Part shown: piece by piece, positions 5,523 to 5,564 of the stretch
Layout: each line of letters starts with the position of its first letter
Numbering within the stretch: position 1 is the stretch's first letter
NCBI GenBank assembly: GCA_000435615.1
Contig: FR881920.1
Coordinates: 1 to 5,564, forward strand
From: Firmicutes bacterium CAG:238
GTDB taxonomy: Bacteria > Bacillota > Clostridia > Peptostreptococcales > Anaerovoracaceae
DNA length: 5,564 bases
Direction: 5' to 3'
The notes under the pieces: generated by a model
The model's database searches: none
What the model saw: only the letters and a program-made list of their open reading frames with translations
Told to the model about the DNA's origin: nothing
Program-made: the position numbers and the translations under genes

Positions 5523-5564
5523 AAAAAGGGGCTGTCGCATTAACGGGAATGAACCGCTCCCCGT
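5523..5564 (+). terminator. gltX terminator, 3' part cut by window edge
   Basis: Starting 22 bp after the gltX stop, an A-run (5523-5527) leads into GGGGCTGTCGCATTAACGGG (5528-5547). After a 12-nt loop come the bases CCCGT (5560-5564), which pair with ACGGG (5543-5547) just as the window ends. This looks like the left arm and loop of a long bidirectional intrinsic terminator. If so, the bases just outside should continue TAATGCGACAGCCCC and then a T-run. Only five pairs are visible, so this is a prediction. A small dispersed repeat with terminal complementarity would look the same. Confidence 0.55.

Overview
The window looks like chromosomal housekeeping DNA from an endospore-forming, low-to-moderate GC Firmicute of the class Clostridia. 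A Lachnospiraceae-like genome is my best guess. The grounds are a GerA-family spore germination protein closest to SpoVAF, strong AGGAGG-type ribosome binding sites, textbook sigma-A promoters, a long clostridial-style glutamyl-tRNA synthetase, and a long-chain acyl-CoA synthetase of the type common in anaerobic Firmicutes. The genus cannot be fixed from the sequence alone.

Layout from left to right. (1) Positions 1-29, minus strand: the 5' part of a tRNA, probably tRNA-Arg, cut by the window edge. A near-perfect sigma-A promoter (TTTACA, 17 bp, TATAAT) at 87-115 precedes it, and the roughly 50-nt leader is almost entirely one stem-loop. (2) Positions 135-2087, minus strand: a complete AMP-forming long-chain fatty acyl-CoA synthetase with its own promoter (2144-2173) overlapping the end of the gene upstream, and a structured leader. 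(3) Positions 2150-3634, minus strand: a complete SpoVAF/GerA-type membrane protein standing alone, without the B and C receptor subunits or spoVA genes beside it in the visible part. (4) Positions 3635-3844: a divergent intergenic region holding a strong sigma-A promoter for the plus-strand gene, a GC-rich leader hairpin, and a hairpin directly in front of the spoVAF ribosome binding site. (5) Positions 3845-5500, plus strand: gltX, a 551-residue glutamyl-tRNA synthetase. (6) Positions 5501-5564: the beginning of what looks like a long intrinsic terminator hairpin, cut by the right edge.

The genes do not form an obvious pathway. The fatty-acid activation gene and the germination gene are co-oriented and 62 bp apart, so read-through is possible, but the synthetase has its own promoter. 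I found no mobile element, CRISPR array, toxin-antitoxin or defence module, and no sign of a new multi-gene system. The points worth a second look are small: leader hairpins in front of every transcript, the orphan spoVAF with a Ser/Lys-rich insertion, the enlarged GluRS without a zinc site, and the truncated terminator, whose missing half can be predicted.
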